Source: Entomortierella parvispora (Eukaryota > Mortierellomycota > Mortierellomycetes > Mortierellales > Mortierellaceae). From it: DNA of 64,000 bases. The notes below the pieces were generated by a model. It ran no database searches. It saw nothing but the letters and a program-made list of their open reading frames with translations, and was not told the origin of the DNA. The stretch lies in contig OY752144.1 in assembly GCA_963573315.1 (NCBI GenBank), positions 676,501 to 740,500 of the forward strand. Direction: 5' to 3'. Position 1 is the first letter of the stretch; each line of letters starts with the position of its first letter. Below, one piece after another: positions 34,387 through 45,033 of this stretch. Made by a program: the position numbers and the translations under genes.

Positions 34387-35560
34387 GATTTCAGATCGCG
34401 CAAAATATCAGAATGGTACGAAAGTAGTAACAGAGGCTCAACAGGAGAAAATGGACGCAGGTGTTTATCGAAGTAGATAGCTAATTCAGTGCCGTGCTAT
34501 TGACCAAACTGAGGTACGACGGAACCAACTCAGTCCACAGATAGGATGGCCTTCCGGGAGCAGCAGGCAGCGGCAAAGGCAGTTTGTTTGGGTCCCAAGG
34601 AGCAATAGCAGTCAGGGTTGAGCCGTAAGAAAGACAGAGAGAGCGAGGTGATATCAGACAGAGCTAGGTCGTATGAGAGTCAGTGAGAGAGATTCAGGTG
34701 ATGTGGCTTCTGCGGAATGAGAGGAATGGAGAAGAGGAGCATCTTCACACCTGAAGGTGGTCAATCAACGCGACATTTTCCTGTGGCACGGACCACCAAG
34801 ACTGCTTTTTCAATGCATCGGAGGTCGAGGGAGGAGAGGATTGCTGCCTTTACAACTCGACAACTCGACAACTCGAGAAGCAAAAGGCAAAGTCAGCACA
34901 TGTCCCTCTTCAGACCTCTCTCATCTCCCCTCTTCAGACCTCTCTCCTCTCCCATCTTCAGACCTCTCTCCTCCTTCCTCTTCAGACCTCTCTCTCCTCT
35001 CCCCTCCCAAGAGCACGACCAGGACTGCATCCCTGTGGTGAGAAACAGCTCCAAAATGGTTGCCGTTGTTATTAGTGTCGGTAGAATCACCTGAGAAAAC
35101 AGCGTAGCCCGCTTGCCGACTAAGGATCGTGTGGTCGGGGTCTAGCTTGGGGGTAAATGACGGAGCGCCGGTGTAACGACGGCCTTACAAAGCAAAGAGA
35201 AAGTCCGGAGAGCCGAAGGAGGAAAAAAGTATTGACACGTCTGGGTGTTTCAGCACAAACCCACGCCGCCCTGACTTCTGGCGCACCTAATCCTTGCCCA
35301 GAAACTCTAGCCAATGTGGGCATTGATCCCAGGACAGACACATCGGAAGACTCGCGTACAACCGTTGGCAGCTTGGGCCCCTTTCTCTTTTTTTTTTTTT
35401 TTCCGCTGCTGATAACACTGATTTTTGTGACGTGTGACTTGATATGTGAACCATGATGTAATCGGTGAGCTCTGCGGTAAGTAGATCTTGTTGGCTCATG
35501 TAAGTAATGCTTCTTTTCATCGCTTGTCCATCAGCCCTTCATCTCTTCCTAACCAACTTA
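34387..35560. other. Spacer with minisatellite
   Basis: No intact gene is seen. Direct repeats of CGACAACT lie near 34856-34876, and four units of a ~24-bp repeat (TCTTCAGACCTCTCTC plus a variable tail) lie at 34906-35007. A T14-15 run sits near 35387-35402. Short open frames here follow the repeat composition. Confidence 0.55.
34906..35007 (+). repeat. Minisatellite, ~24-bp unit x4
   Basis: Four adjacent units begin with TCTTCAGACCTCTCTC and vary in the C/T-rich tail (CTCCCC, CTCCCA, CTTCC, CTCTCCCC). Confidence 0.85.
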
Positions 35561-36640
35561 TGGAACTAGCACTAGCTTGTGTGAAGAGCGCACTGCTCAA
35601 CGACAAAGACTCGGGGGACCAGTTCAGATGCAGCACGGCCTTGTATCCTATGCGAACAAAAAAGCGTGGAAAAGGAGGATAAAAGCACACTGTCGGCTTC
35701 GATCATCCAACAGCAGATTCGTGTCAACTGGAGGCAAGGTTCGACCAAAAAAAGCATCCTGACTCCTGGCTCCAGATCGACGTGGGGCAAGATCGTGACC
35801 GCTTATGGCGACCTAGTCATCGATGTTCTCGATGTCCTCAACGTGTGCTCAGGAGAGAGACTTCGGAAACTGGAAGACCACCAGGGCGGTATTTACCGTA
35901 GACAAGACTCTTGTTTCTGATGCCACGGATCGAAGCGTGTGCGTATGGGATACTGAGAAGTGAATCTGCATCCTCGTCTTCAGACAACATATATAACGAC
36001 CGTCCGCTGCCTTCATGTCGTCTTGCCCATAGATGTCAACACGGACCCAAAGGAGCACCCGAGTATGAGTCTGATCTTTTCTTTCATAGCCAATCTCTTT
36101 AGATCACGGGTCCCTTGCTGGTCTATTGAGTTCAGGTTCCGGTTCTGGCCACTTGATCTCTACAAGTGTCGGTAATTCCATTCTGATATAGGATTCAGCC
36201 CTTGGGGGGTCTGTTGCGTATCCTGACGGGATATGACGCCACCATCACCTGTTTCCAGAGCGATGACCAAAGGACTTTCACATGGAAGCGGGATTATTAC
36301 ATAACTGGGAAGTCTGCTCGGGACCTCTTGACGGGTTGCTGGCCTGTCTGGATGGTCAAACCCCATGAAAGATGGCTGTGTCGCCACTGTAGGGTATCAG
36401 CAAGGAATTTGTCCCGCCGACACAGAGTTCGTGCACTTTGAGGTACTCATGAGAACTCTGGATCTTGACATGGCAGGTGTTCAATTCAGAGAATATTCAT
36501 TGTATCCCTCCAATGACATTTTTTTTATCTCATCGCTTCTCGTCGATATATGCTGGACTATGGTATCAATGGAATCACCCAAGACGTAGACGACACGGCT
36601 CTGGCGCTTATCGCTATCAGAATAGACTGGTCGTCGGCTC
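35560..36640 (+). pseudogene. Decayed F-box/WD40-repeat gene
   Basis: Plus-strand fragments read like an F-box/WD40 protein broken across frames. They are AWKRRIKAHCRL and a later VNWRQGS block (35670-35740, the usual linker before propellers), then VTAYGDLVIDVLDVLNVCSG and RLRKLEDHQGG (35795-35890). Next come KTLVSDATDRSVCVWDTEK followed by TGA (about 35903-35970), TGYDATITCFQSDD (36225-36265), ARDLLTGCWPVWMVKPHERW (36315-36375) and GCVATVGYQQGI. At least two in-frame stops and several frame changes are present, so no full protein is possible. Source and time of decay are unknown. Confidence 0.6.
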
Positions 36641-36828
36641 TATTGATCCATCACGAAAAAAGAAGACGGAGGATCAATTCGACACTTCTCGCAAGCATCA
36701 TGACAAAGTCGAGCAGAATATAAAATAAAGATTTGCGAAGTCCTAACTGTACTGTCACTGTACAGTACACGCGAGAGTCCTCCAGCGGTCACCGGCAATT
36801 CAAACCACAGAGAAAAAACAAGAAACAA

Positions 36829-39051
36829 CTACCAGTTATTTAATCCAAACATTTGTTCTTTCTGCAAGACGGTGATATCTGGTCTGAGGTCGCGCAGTAA
36901 GCGACTTCCTTTCTCCTTGAGGTGAAAGGGTTTGCGGGGGGGTACCGGATGAAACTTGTTGCGCGGCTTGGGTATTGGACAGTCATGGACCAAACACATC
37001 TTCTTCATATGGGGCCATACCTCAGCCGCCTTGGCTGCTTCTCCGAGCTCCTTGATCAAATCGTCGTCTTGAGGACCGCTGCTGCTCAATGCTTGTAGGT
37101 TTTGTAATCGCCGAAGTCGAAACAACTGCGCCTGGAGACACGCTTCGATGTCGAGGTAAGAACCAGAAAACTCCATATCCACCAACCCATCTACCATGGG
37201 GAAGGCCTGATCTGTGTACTCTGAGCAAAACTGATTGTCCCGCTGTTGTTGTAGCATCCTGAGCCTGCCCGCTGTGTCTGACTCCTCCCCGAGTGATTGA
37301 GCTTTTTCAATACAGTGGAGGTAAGCCTCCTCCAAAAGACTTGGGGCCTCCTTTGCTGAAGAACCTTGAAGGAACAGGGAAACCCATTTCGATGTAGAGG
37401 CTCGGAAAATCGCAGGGCTGGATGGGCTTCGGATCCAAGCAAGTTCATGTACATCAGGTGGATCGTTGATAAGAAAGTTCCCTCTCACAGTCAAAGACTG
37501 GAGATTCCTCAAGCGTGTCAAAAGACAGAGGCCAGACTTTAAAGACAGTCCGGGGCAATCGGCTTCAATCTCCAACTCTTCAAGCTCTGGACAAAAACGG
37601 CTGATGTACGCGAAAACATGACGAGCCTCGGCCTTGGATCCCCGATAGTCGCCCATATCCTTCTCCAGTGCGAGAACCATCTTTTTTAGTCCCCGGCACG
37701 CCCATGCTCCTGTCTGATTCCCTTCCCCCCACAGTACACTGGATTGTATAGGATGGAAACCTGTGTCCAGATGGACCAACAATGGGGCTGAACAGAGAAT
37801 CTGATGTAGGAGATTGCCGGTTTCAGTATCTTCTCCAAGGTAGTGAGGTCGGTATCGTTGAAACCTACTGAGTCTGTTTACGGCAAACTCCAAGGTAGTT
37901 AACCTGTTCTCGGCTCCGTTCGCCAAAATGTTCCTCAGCATGGGAACAACAGTGTGGTATCCATAGTCGGTACAGTAGTCGTGAACTTGAGGGAACAGCT
38001 CCACCGGCACTGCAAACCCGCTATAGTTGTTGATTGGAAAGTGAACAGATTCCAGCAGCGGACAGTCCCGAGCCAAAACCTCCCAAAATTCTTGCGGCGC
38101 CTCGTCTTCCCAGAAGGAGTCTGGGCCACTGTAGCCTCGTGGATCCCTTAATCCAAGGCAGTGAAGCTCAATCAAGTTTCCCAGTCTTGCAAAATAGGAC
38201 TGGAGGTTGCCCGGGCTGACGCACATGTTGATGATACGAAGAGACTGGAGAGGGTGAAGATGAGGGCCTTCATAACCAGAGTCGGGATGGAGCCAGGTTT
38301 CGTTCTTTAAAAAATCTCGACCTTCTCTGGGGACGACTTTGTGGGAACTCAAGGTCAAACACAACAGGTTCGAGCACAGATCCAGGACCGTTCCTAAATG
38401 AACAGGATTTTGGCCGAACTCAAAGTCGATGGTAAGCTCCCTCAAGTTCGAAGGAACGATCAGGGATAACAATTGGTTAAGCCTGTTTGGAACCTGGAGG
38501 TTCAAGGTCAAGATCTTGATTCGGAGACAATTTGGATCATCCTCAAGATTGAGGGCATGCTGGCCTTCGCGGGTAATTGATCGACGGTTTTCTCTTTCAG
38601 TGTTGGATTGGATCTTCTCTAGCGCCAGTACCAGTTGATCCAGCATCTCGTTCGATTGGACAGCATCCTCGGGAGAAAGTGGCCCAGGTCGCCTCCTTAT
38701 TTTCTGACCAACTTCCAGCGCGTTGATGTTCAAGAGCCGTGTTTGAAGAGTTCCCAAAAGACTCTTATTGCCGTGGTGTATACGGATCGAATGGATGATA
38801 TATCGAGTTGCGACGAAACGCCATCGGCGACAGACAAAGTACACCACTGTCTTGAGAGTTTTCTGATCCAAGAACGAGAAGATGGAGTAGAGAATCTCGT
38901 TTATCTGCACAGGCGAAACACTGGAAAGCACAGCAGGTGTCCGGGTCGCATGGTCGGCGGTCGCGGGTTTGCGTAGAGGTGCAGTCAGAGGAGGGGCGCG
39001 GACAACTCTTGGGGTGCCAGAGCTGCGATCGTGCCATATTGTGGAGGACAT
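36829..39051 (-). CDS. F-box/LRR paralog 1, 740 aa
   Basis: This single-exon gene belongs to a three-gene tandem array. The chosen ATG (39051, MSSTIWHDRS) matches the position of the start in the two paralogs; an in-frame ATG at 39126 is possible. An F-box-like segment sits near residues 45-90 (INEILYSIFSFLDQKTLKTV, then VCRRWRFVATRY). A long leucine-rich region follows, with repeated LELxxxCPxL-type motifs (RDCPLLESVHFP, SRFCPELEELEIEAD, LCLLTRLRNLQSLTVRG). The protein is presumed to be an SCF substrate receptor. About 700 bp at the 3' end are almost identical to paralog 2, more so than the N-terminal half, suggesting gene conversion. Confidence 0.8.
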   Translation of the reverse strand: MSSTIWHDRSSGTPRVVRAPPLTAPLRKPATADHATRTPAVLSSVSPVQINEILYSIFSFLDQKTLKTVVYFVCRRWRFVATRYIIHSIRIHHGNKSLLGTLQTRLLNINALEVGQKIRRRPGPLSPEDAVQSNEMLDQLVLALEKIQSNTERENRRSITREGQHALNLEDDPNCLRIKILTLNLQVPNRLNQLLSLIVPSNLRELTIDFEFGQNPVHLGTVLDLCSNLLCLTLSSHKVVPREGRDFLKNETWLHPDSGYEGPHLHPLQSLRIINMCVSPGNLQSYFARLGNLIELHCLGLRDPRGYSGPDSFWEDEAPQEFWEVLARDCPLLESVHFPINNYSGFAVPVELFPQVHDYCTDYGYHTVVPMLRNILANGAENRLTTLEFAVNRLSRFQRYRPHYLGEDTETGNLLHQILCSAPLLVHLDTGFHPIQSSVLWGEGNQTGAWACRGLKKMVLALEKDMGDYRGSKAEARHVFAYISRFCPELEELEIEADCPGLSLKSGLCLLTRLRNLQSLTVRGNFLINDPPDVHELAWIRSPSSPAIFRASTSKWVSLFLQGSSAKEAPSLLEEAYLHCIEKAQSLGEESDTAGRLRMLQQQRDNQFCSEYTDQAFPMVDGLVDMEFSGSYLDIEACLQAQLFRLRRLQNLQALSSSGPQDDDLIKELGEAAKAAEVWPHMKKMCLVHDCPIPKPRNKFHPVPPRKPFHLKEKGSRLLRDLRPDITVLQKEQMFGLNNW

Positions 39052-39907
39052 GGTGAGGAGGGGAGAAGCGTAGAGGACAAGAGAGGGAACTCCGGAGGAA
39101 GACTCGGAGAGAACTTTAAAGAACATGGTGCACCGCCACAGCGCCGCCAGCCGTTGGTGTGACTGCCAGAGCTGGAGAATGATCGACCAGCTTCTTTTCC
39201 TCTTTCTGTCCCTGTCTGCACCTCCATGAAGGAGGTCTCCGTGCTGCCAGCATTTGCAGGTGCCTCAATGAAACAACAGAGCGCCACAGTACTGTACAAC
39301 CAACCTCGACTTGATCTGTCCTTTGGATCTGCCGCGGGCTTCGTTCGGGGATCGCGACACAGGATAGACCGACGAATGCCTTCTACTTCACCATTCTTCT
39401 AGTGCTATAAGTGCAATACCACTGAAAAAGGAAACCAACCCAGCGACCACTTTTGACTACGCCTCCAAGCAGGTTGTGTCACTTGCAAAAATCTCTCCCT
39501 CGCGTCTTTTTTTTTTCCTTCTCGATGCATCCATAATGTTCAGAATGCTCGGTGAGGAATGTTCTGGCATGTTATTACACACTCGCACCTTCCATTGATC
39601 ACAAAGTCCTTCAGTTGGTGTCCACGATTGCTGCGGCTCCCATTTAAAGAGAACTGCAGCGAAGAACATCTGCAAAGACAGCCCGTGCAGTCGTTTAATC
39701 TTATCGTAGGAAGGTGATATCTACTCGGAGATCGCAGCATCACTTAGGCGTCTCTCACCACGCGTTTCCAAACTCTGCCTCCGGTGGTCACCGTCAGACT
39801 GGTTCAAGAGCACTTGGGGATCAGACATATCCTCTTCATATGTGGCCACACTTTCTCAACTTGGCCGCTTCTTCCAGAAGAAAGAACTCTCTCACGCGCC
39901 TCTCCCT

Positions 39908-39940
<33 letters not shown>

Positions 39941-40076
39941 TTTATCAAACTGTAGAAGATCCATCTGATTTGCACCACCGCATATGATGCTTGCCTTTCT
40001 ACGGGTCCCTCACTTCCTTCGCAAATCTACAAAAAATCCAGAGAACACAAAATCCCAGCGCGTGCAATCCACCCGC
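39052..40076. other. Spacer between F-box/LRR paralogs 1 and 2
   Basis: The region holds the paralog 1 upstream region, a relic of a further paralog 3' end at about 39695-39880 and a T30 run at 39910-39939. Nothing else looks coding. Confidence 0.5.
39695..39880 (-). pseudogene. Relic of a fourth F-box/LRR paralog 3' end
   Basis: The sequence from about 39698 (GGTGATATCTACTCGGAG) resembles the ends of paralogs 1 and 2 (GGTGATATCTGGTCTGAGGT). Later, TCCTCTTCATATGTGGCCACAC matches their ATCTTCTTCATATGGGGCCATAC with substitutions. Only the last ~60 codons are recognisable, and no open frame remains. Confidence 0.65.
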
Positions 40077-42275
40077 TTATCCTTGTCGCAAGATGGTGAT
40101 ATCTGGCCTCAAGTCCTGCAGCATGCGACTTCCTTTCTCTTCAAGGTGCCAGGGTGGGGTGAGGGCTCTCCGATACCACCGATGTCGCCGAATTCGTGTA
40201 GGATAGTCATGGACCAAACATATCTTCTTCATATGGGGCCATACCTCAGCCGCCTTGGCTGCTTCTCCGAGCTCCTTGATCAAATCGTCGTCCTGAGGAC
40301 CACTACTGCTTAACGCTTGTAAGTGTTGTAATCGCCGAAGTCGAAACAATTGCGCCTGGAGACACGCTTCAATGTCGAGGTAAGAACCAGAAAACTCCAT
40401 ATCCACCAACCCATCTACCATGGGGAAGGCCTGATCTGTGTACTCTGAGCAAAACTGATTGTCCCACTGCTGCTGTTGCATCCTGAGCCTGTCCTTTGTG
40501 TCAGAGTCGTCTCCGAGTGATTGAGCTCTTTCGATACAGTGAAGGTAAGCCTCCTCCAAAAGACTCGGGGCATCCTTTGCTGAAGACCCTTGAAGGAACA
40601 TGGAAACCCATTTCGACGTACTGGAGGTTTGAAAAATCGCAGGGCTGGATGGGCTTTGAATCCAAGCAAGTTCATGTAGATCAGGCGGATCGTTGATGAG
40701 AAAGTCTCCCTTTACGGTCAAAGACTGGAGATTCCTCAAGCGCGTCAAGAGACAGAGGCCAGACTTTAACGATAATCCGGGGCAACCTGTTTCAATTCTC
40801 AACTCTTCCAGCTCTGGACAACAGCGGCTGACGTGCGCAAAGACATGTCGAGCCTCGACCATGATGTCTCGATATAAAAGACAATCCTTGTCCAATGCGA
40901 GAGACAGGGTCTTTAACCGTCGACACGCCCATGTAGCCAACTGGTCATTATATCCCCATAATACATTTGATGACATCAGACAGGGGCCAGTGATTAGGTG
41001 AACCAATTGCGGTGCTGAACACAAGAGTCGATACATGAGATCGTCAACCTCATCGTCCAGATATAATTCATCTGGGCTGATATCGCCTTCAATGGCCGCG
41101 ACAATTTTCAGGGTGGTTAACCTGTCCTCGAATCCATTGTCCAAGATACCCTCCAGCAAGGGGGCAACAGTATAATCTCTGTAGTCGACGCAGTAGTCGT
41201 GAACTCGAGGGAAAAGTTTCACTGGCACAGCGCATCCACTGAAGATGTGTACTGGGAAGTGAAGGGACTCCAGTAGCGGACACTCTTGGGCCAAGGTTTC
41301 CCAAAAGATCTGCCTTGCCTCATGGCACAACAATGTGTTGCCTTCGATAGTGTTGCGTCGCTGAAACCTCTGTTCGACAAAATGAAGTTCGGTCAATTTT
41401 CCCAACCTTGGGAAATATGTCTGGAGATTGTCCAGTAAAACGTGGATGTAGGCGATATGAAGGGATCGTAACGGATGAGGACGATGATCTTCGTGATTCG
41501 AGCCAGGATGGAGTTTAGCGTTACTCTTTGAAGCGGCGTACCGTGATATAGGAATGACCTTGCGTGAACTCAAATCCAACCGAAGCAGATTCGAACACAA
41601 GTCCAAGATTGCTCCGAGATACACGCCGTCTGTACTGAAGTCAAAGTCGACCGTAAGCTCTCTCAAGTTCGAGGGGTTGATCAGGGACAACAAGTGATCT
41701 GGTTTCCTTGGAACCTGGAGGTTCAGAGTCAAGATCTGGATCCGGAGCCGACCCGTGCTGTCTTCAAGATCTTGTAGATGAAGGCGGTCAGGAGGACATG
41801 ATGGATGGTCACTGCTTTCGACGTCGAATTGTATCTGCTCTAGAGCCTGGTTCAATTGATCTAGCATTTCGTTCGATCGGAAAGCCTCCTCGGGCGAAAT
41901 ACGAGCAGAGGCTGACTCTCGTATCCTCGGACCAACCTCCAGCGCGTTGCTGCTCAACAGCCGTCTTGGAAGATCCTGCAGGAGTTTCCTATTGTCGTGG
42001 TGCATATGGAGTGTGCGAATGATGTATCGAGTTGCGACGAATCGCCATCGGCGACAGACAAAGTACACCACGGTCTTGAGCGTCTTCTGGTCGAGGAGCA
42101 AGAAGACAGAATAGAGAATCTCGTTTATCTGCAAAAGCGAGACTCTCGGTGGCGAAGCCGACGAGAATGGGAATTTTTGGTCGGTGTTTTTAGGATTTTG
42201 TGGAAGCGCCGGGGAAGGGACACGGGCAGTCCCATGGAGCTGAAGGTCATGGCTCTGCCGTAAAGTGGAAAACAT
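40077..42275 (-). CDS. F-box/LRR paralog 2, 732 aa
   Basis: This is the second member of the array, single exon. The ATG at 42275 (MFSTLRQSHDLQLHG) is preferred over the distal ATG at 42440, whose extra 55 residues are C/T-leader-like. The F-box-like segment is INEILYSVFLLLDQKTLKTV with VCRRWRFVATRY, almost identical to paralog 1. LRR motifs follow (ECPLLESLHFP, SRCCPELEELRIETG). The last 240 residues are close to identical to paralog 1, including DMEFSGSYLDIEACLQAQLF, while the middle is much more divergent. The final ~20 residues differ from paralog 1. Confidence 0.8.
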   Translation of the reverse strand: MFSTLRQSHDLQLHGTARVPSPALPQNPKNTDQKFPFSSASPPRVSLLQINEILYSVFLLLDQKTLKTVVYFVCRRWRFVATRYIIRTLHMHHDNRKLLQDLPRRLLSSNALEVGPRIRESASARISPEEAFRSNEMLDQLNQALEQIQFDVESSDHPSCPPDRLHLQDLEDSTGRLRIQILTLNLQVPRKPDHLLSLINPSNLRELTVDFDFSTDGVYLGAILDLCSNLLRLDLSSRKVIPISRYAASKSNAKLHPGSNHEDHRPHPLRSLHIAYIHVLLDNLQTYFPRLGKLTELHFVEQRFQRRNTIEGNTLLCHEARQIFWETLAQECPLLESLHFPVHIFSGCAVPVKLFPRVHDYCVDYRDYTVAPLLEGILDNGFEDRLTTLKIVAAIEGDISPDELYLDDEVDDLMYRLLCSAPQLVHLITGPCLMSSNVLWGYNDQLATWACRRLKTLSLALDKDCLLYRDIMVEARHVFAHVSRCCPELEELRIETGCPGLSLKSGLCLLTRLRNLQSLTVKGDFLINDPPDLHELAWIQSPSSPAIFQTSSTSKWVSMFLQGSSAKDAPSLLEEAYLHCIERAQSLGDDSDTKDRLRMQQQQWDNQFCSEYTDQAFPMVDGLVDMEFSGSYLDIEACLQAQLFRLRRLQHLQALSSSGPQDDDLIKELGEAAKAAEVWPHMKKICLVHDYPTRIRRHRWYRRALTPPWHLEEKGSRMLQDLRPDITILRQG

Positions 42276-42861
42276 GGTGCATTGAATGTAGAGGAAGGTG
42301 ACATAGGGCGGAAAGAGGAAGAAAGAGGGGAAGGAGAGTGAAGACGGTGAAAGAAGAGTCGAGAAGGCGGTTACACAGACGCTGTTTGGCCAGAATATTT
42401 CAGGTTTGCGTCTCCCACTCACTTCACCAGAGAACTTCAACAGTGTGATTTCACCAGTTTCATTTTTGACCAGGGCTGCGATACTCCTTGGAAGACACCC
42501 AGGTACAAGAAACAGCGGAGCTTCGCAGGATCAGGACATAGCCGTCCACGTCTGCATGGTCTCAAAGAGGCACCCCAATTGACCCGAAAATCAACTCACC
42601 CACTATCATTTCGGACTACGCCTCCAAGAAGAAAGAGTCTTCAAACTCTTCTCAAGGTCCCTTGCTTTATCAAATTGTAATAGTGTCTAAATAATAGGTT
42701 CGATTGCTCCTTCTTACAAACTCATGTTTGTTGTTGCGCAGGTCGCTGGCTTCGGAAAGAGAAGAGTCCTTCAATTGAGACACTCTCAGATCTATAGCTG
42801 TCTCTCACGAATCTCCGAGGAACAAGTGCGCCGCCTCAGCAGGGACAGCGTGTGTCATCTC
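42276..42861. other. Spacer between F-box/LRR paralogs 2 and 3
   Basis: The region contains the purine-rich plus-strand tract at 42290-42360, which would be the pyrimidine-rich leader of paralog 2. The remainder shows no open frame or repeat that I could support. Confidence 0.4.
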
Positions 42862-45033
42862 TCACTCATGTTGTAAGATGAAAATATCTGGTCTAAGTTC
42901 GTAGAGTACCTGGCTTCCTTTCTCCACATGTTCTCTAGCTTTGCGAAGGTTCACCACCCGATTGGACAATGGGAACTCGTGGATCAAACGTATTCGCTTC
43001 ATAGAGGGCCATACCTCTGCTGCCTTGGTCGCTTCTTCAAGTTCTTTGGTCGAAACGTTGACTTGAGAACCATTGCCATTCAAAGAATATAGGCGTCGTA
43101 AACGCCGAAGTCGAAACAATTGCGCCTGGAGACACGCTTCGATTTCGAGATAAGAACCAGAAAATTCCACGCCCGCCAATCCATCCACCATGGGAATATT
43201 CCGATCCTTGTAATCTGAGGAAAACTGACTGTCCTGCTGCTGCCGTTGCATCCTTAATCTGTCCTTTGTGCGTACTTTGGTTTTTGGTGAGTTGCCGTAG
43301 AGCGATTGGACCATATTGATGCATTGGTGGTGAGCTGCCTCCATGGTAGTTAGGGCATCCTTCGCTGAACTTTGGAGGAACCTGGGAAGCCAACTTGATG
43401 CTTTAGATGATGTCCGCGTGGCTGCGAGACTGGACTGTGTTTGAATCCAGGCAAGCTCTCGTCGACTGGGTGGCTCCTCGCTGAGAAAGTCTCCCTTCAG
43501 GGTCAGGGACTGCAGATTCCTCAAGCGCGTCAAAAGACAGAAACCGGACTTCAAGGACAGCCCAACGCTGCTCACTTCAATTCTCAGCTCTTCCAGTTCC
43601 GGGCAAAAGCGGCTGATGAACGCAAAGATATGACGAGTTTCGGCCTTGGATCCTCGATACTGAAGCAAATCCGGTTCCAGTGCGAGAGACAGAGTCTTTA
43701 GACGTCGGCACGCCCATACTCCTGTCTGGCCCTCTTTACCCCATAGCACGGTAGACCACATTGGATGGGGACCGGTCTTCAGATGAATCAAATGTGACGC
43801 GGAGCACAGGACATGATACATGAGATCGTCAGGTCTATCGTCCATAACATGGGGATCTCGGCTTTGGTATGTACCGATTTTGCCGGTAATAATCTCCAAG
43901 GTGGTCAACCGGTTCTCAACCTTATTGGCCAAAATACCCCTCAGCAAGCCAACGGCAGTGACATCTCTAAAATCCACGCAGTAATCGTGAACTCGAGGGA
44001 AAAGCTCTACCGGCACCACGTATCCACTACAAAGGTTCATTGGGAAGTGAAGGGACTCCAGTAGCGGACAGTCTCGGGACAAGGTTTCCCAGAAGATTCG
44101 TCTTGTAGTGTCACAACGGAATGACTCCTGGGCGGTATCCTGTGGTCGATTCCTGTCTTCAAGACAATGAAGCTCCTTGAGGTTTCCCAATCTTGCAAAG
44201 TATGACTGGAGGTTGCCCGGTAAGATACACATGTGGGTGATACGAAGGGATCGCAAAGGGTGGAGGCGATGACCCTCATAGTTTGAGTCAGGATGGAGCC
44301 AGGCTTCGCTCCTAGAGAGAACATGGTCTCTTATGGGAACGACTTTGTGGGAACTCAGCGTCAAATGTAGCAGGTTGGAGCACAGATCCAGGACCGTTCC
44401 CAGATGAACAGGATTTTGGCTAAACTCAAGGTCGATTGTAAGCTCTCTCAAGTTCGAGGGAACGACCAGAGATAACAATTGGTCAAGCTTGTTCGGAACC
44501 TGGAGGTTCAGGGTCAGGATCTTGATCCGGAGTTGACTTGTGTCGCCTGCATTACGGTAAGGATGGCGACTATTTCTGGTGTTGGATTGGATCTGCTCCA
44601 GCGTCTCTATCAATTGGTCCAGCATGTCCCCCCAATGCACGGCATCCTTAGCAGAAAGTGGCCAGGATAACCGCATTATGTTTCGTCCGACCTCCAGCAC
44701 GTTGCATCTCAAGAGCCTACTTTGAAGATTTTCAGAGTATTTTTTGTTGTCGAGGCGCACACGAAGCAAGCGGAGGACATGATTGACAGCCACGGAACGC
44801 CATCGGCGACAAACTAAGGAAGCTGCAGTCTTGAGAGTTTTCTGGTCCAGGTACGAGAAGACAGAGGAGAGAATCTCTGTAATCTCTAGGGGCGAAACTC
44901 TGGATGGTGAAACAAACGTGGCTCGTGGTGCTAGGTCCGTGGTTGTCGGATTGAGCGGATGTTTGGACAGAGAGGGAGCACAGACGGTTCCATGGAGCTG
45001 AGGGCTGCGACTCTGCCGTCTCCTTGAGGGCAT
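42862..45033 (-). CDS. F-box/LRR paralog 3, 723 aa
   Basis: This is the third array member, single exon, starting at ATG 45033 (MPSRRRQSRSPQLHG). A distal in-frame ATG at 45381 would overlap the divergent neighbour and is rejected. The F-box-like segment reads ITEILSSVFSYLDQKTLKTA with VCRRWRSVAVNHV. The LRR region shares its framework with paralogs 1 and 2 (RDCPLLESLHFPM, SRFCPELEELRIEVS, FCLLTRLRNLQSLTLKG). It is the most divergent of the three, with a longer insert before the C-terminal GVEFSGSYLEIEACLQAQLF block. It is divergent from the gene at 45263, with a 229-bp shared upstream region. Confidence 0.8.
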   Translation of the reverse strand: MPSRRRQSRSPQLHGTVCAPSLSKHPLNPTTTDLAPRATFVSPSRVSPLEITEILSSVFSYLDQKTLKTAASLVCRRWRSVAVNHVLRLLRVRLDNKKYSENLQSRLLRCNVLEVGRNIMRLSWPLSAKDAVHWGDMLDQLIETLEQIQSNTRNSRHPYRNAGDTSQLRIKILTLNLQVPNKLDQLLSLVVPSNLRELTIDLEFSQNPVHLGTVLDLCSNLLHLTLSSHKVVPIRDHVLSRSEAWLHPDSNYEGHRLHPLRSLRITHMCILPGNLQSYFARLGNLKELHCLEDRNRPQDTAQESFRCDTTRRIFWETLSRDCPLLESLHFPMNLCSGYVVPVELFPRVHDYCVDFRDVTAVGLLRGILANKVENRLTTLEIITGKIGTYQSRDPHVMDDRPDDLMYHVLCSASHLIHLKTGPHPMWSTVLWGKEGQTGVWACRRLKTLSLALEPDLLQYRGSKAETRHIFAFISRFCPELEELRIEVSSVGLSLKSGFCLLTRLRNLQSLTLKGDFLSEEPPSRRELAWIQTQSSLAATRTSSKASSWLPRFLQSSAKDALTTMEAAHHQCINMVQSLYGNSPKTKVRTKDRLRMQRQQQDSQFSSDYKDRNIPMVDGLAGVEFSGSYLEIEACLQAQLFRLRRLRRLYSLNGNGSQVNVSTKELEEATKAAEVWPSMKRIRLIHEFPLSNRVVNLRKAREHVEKGSQVLYELRPDIFILQHE

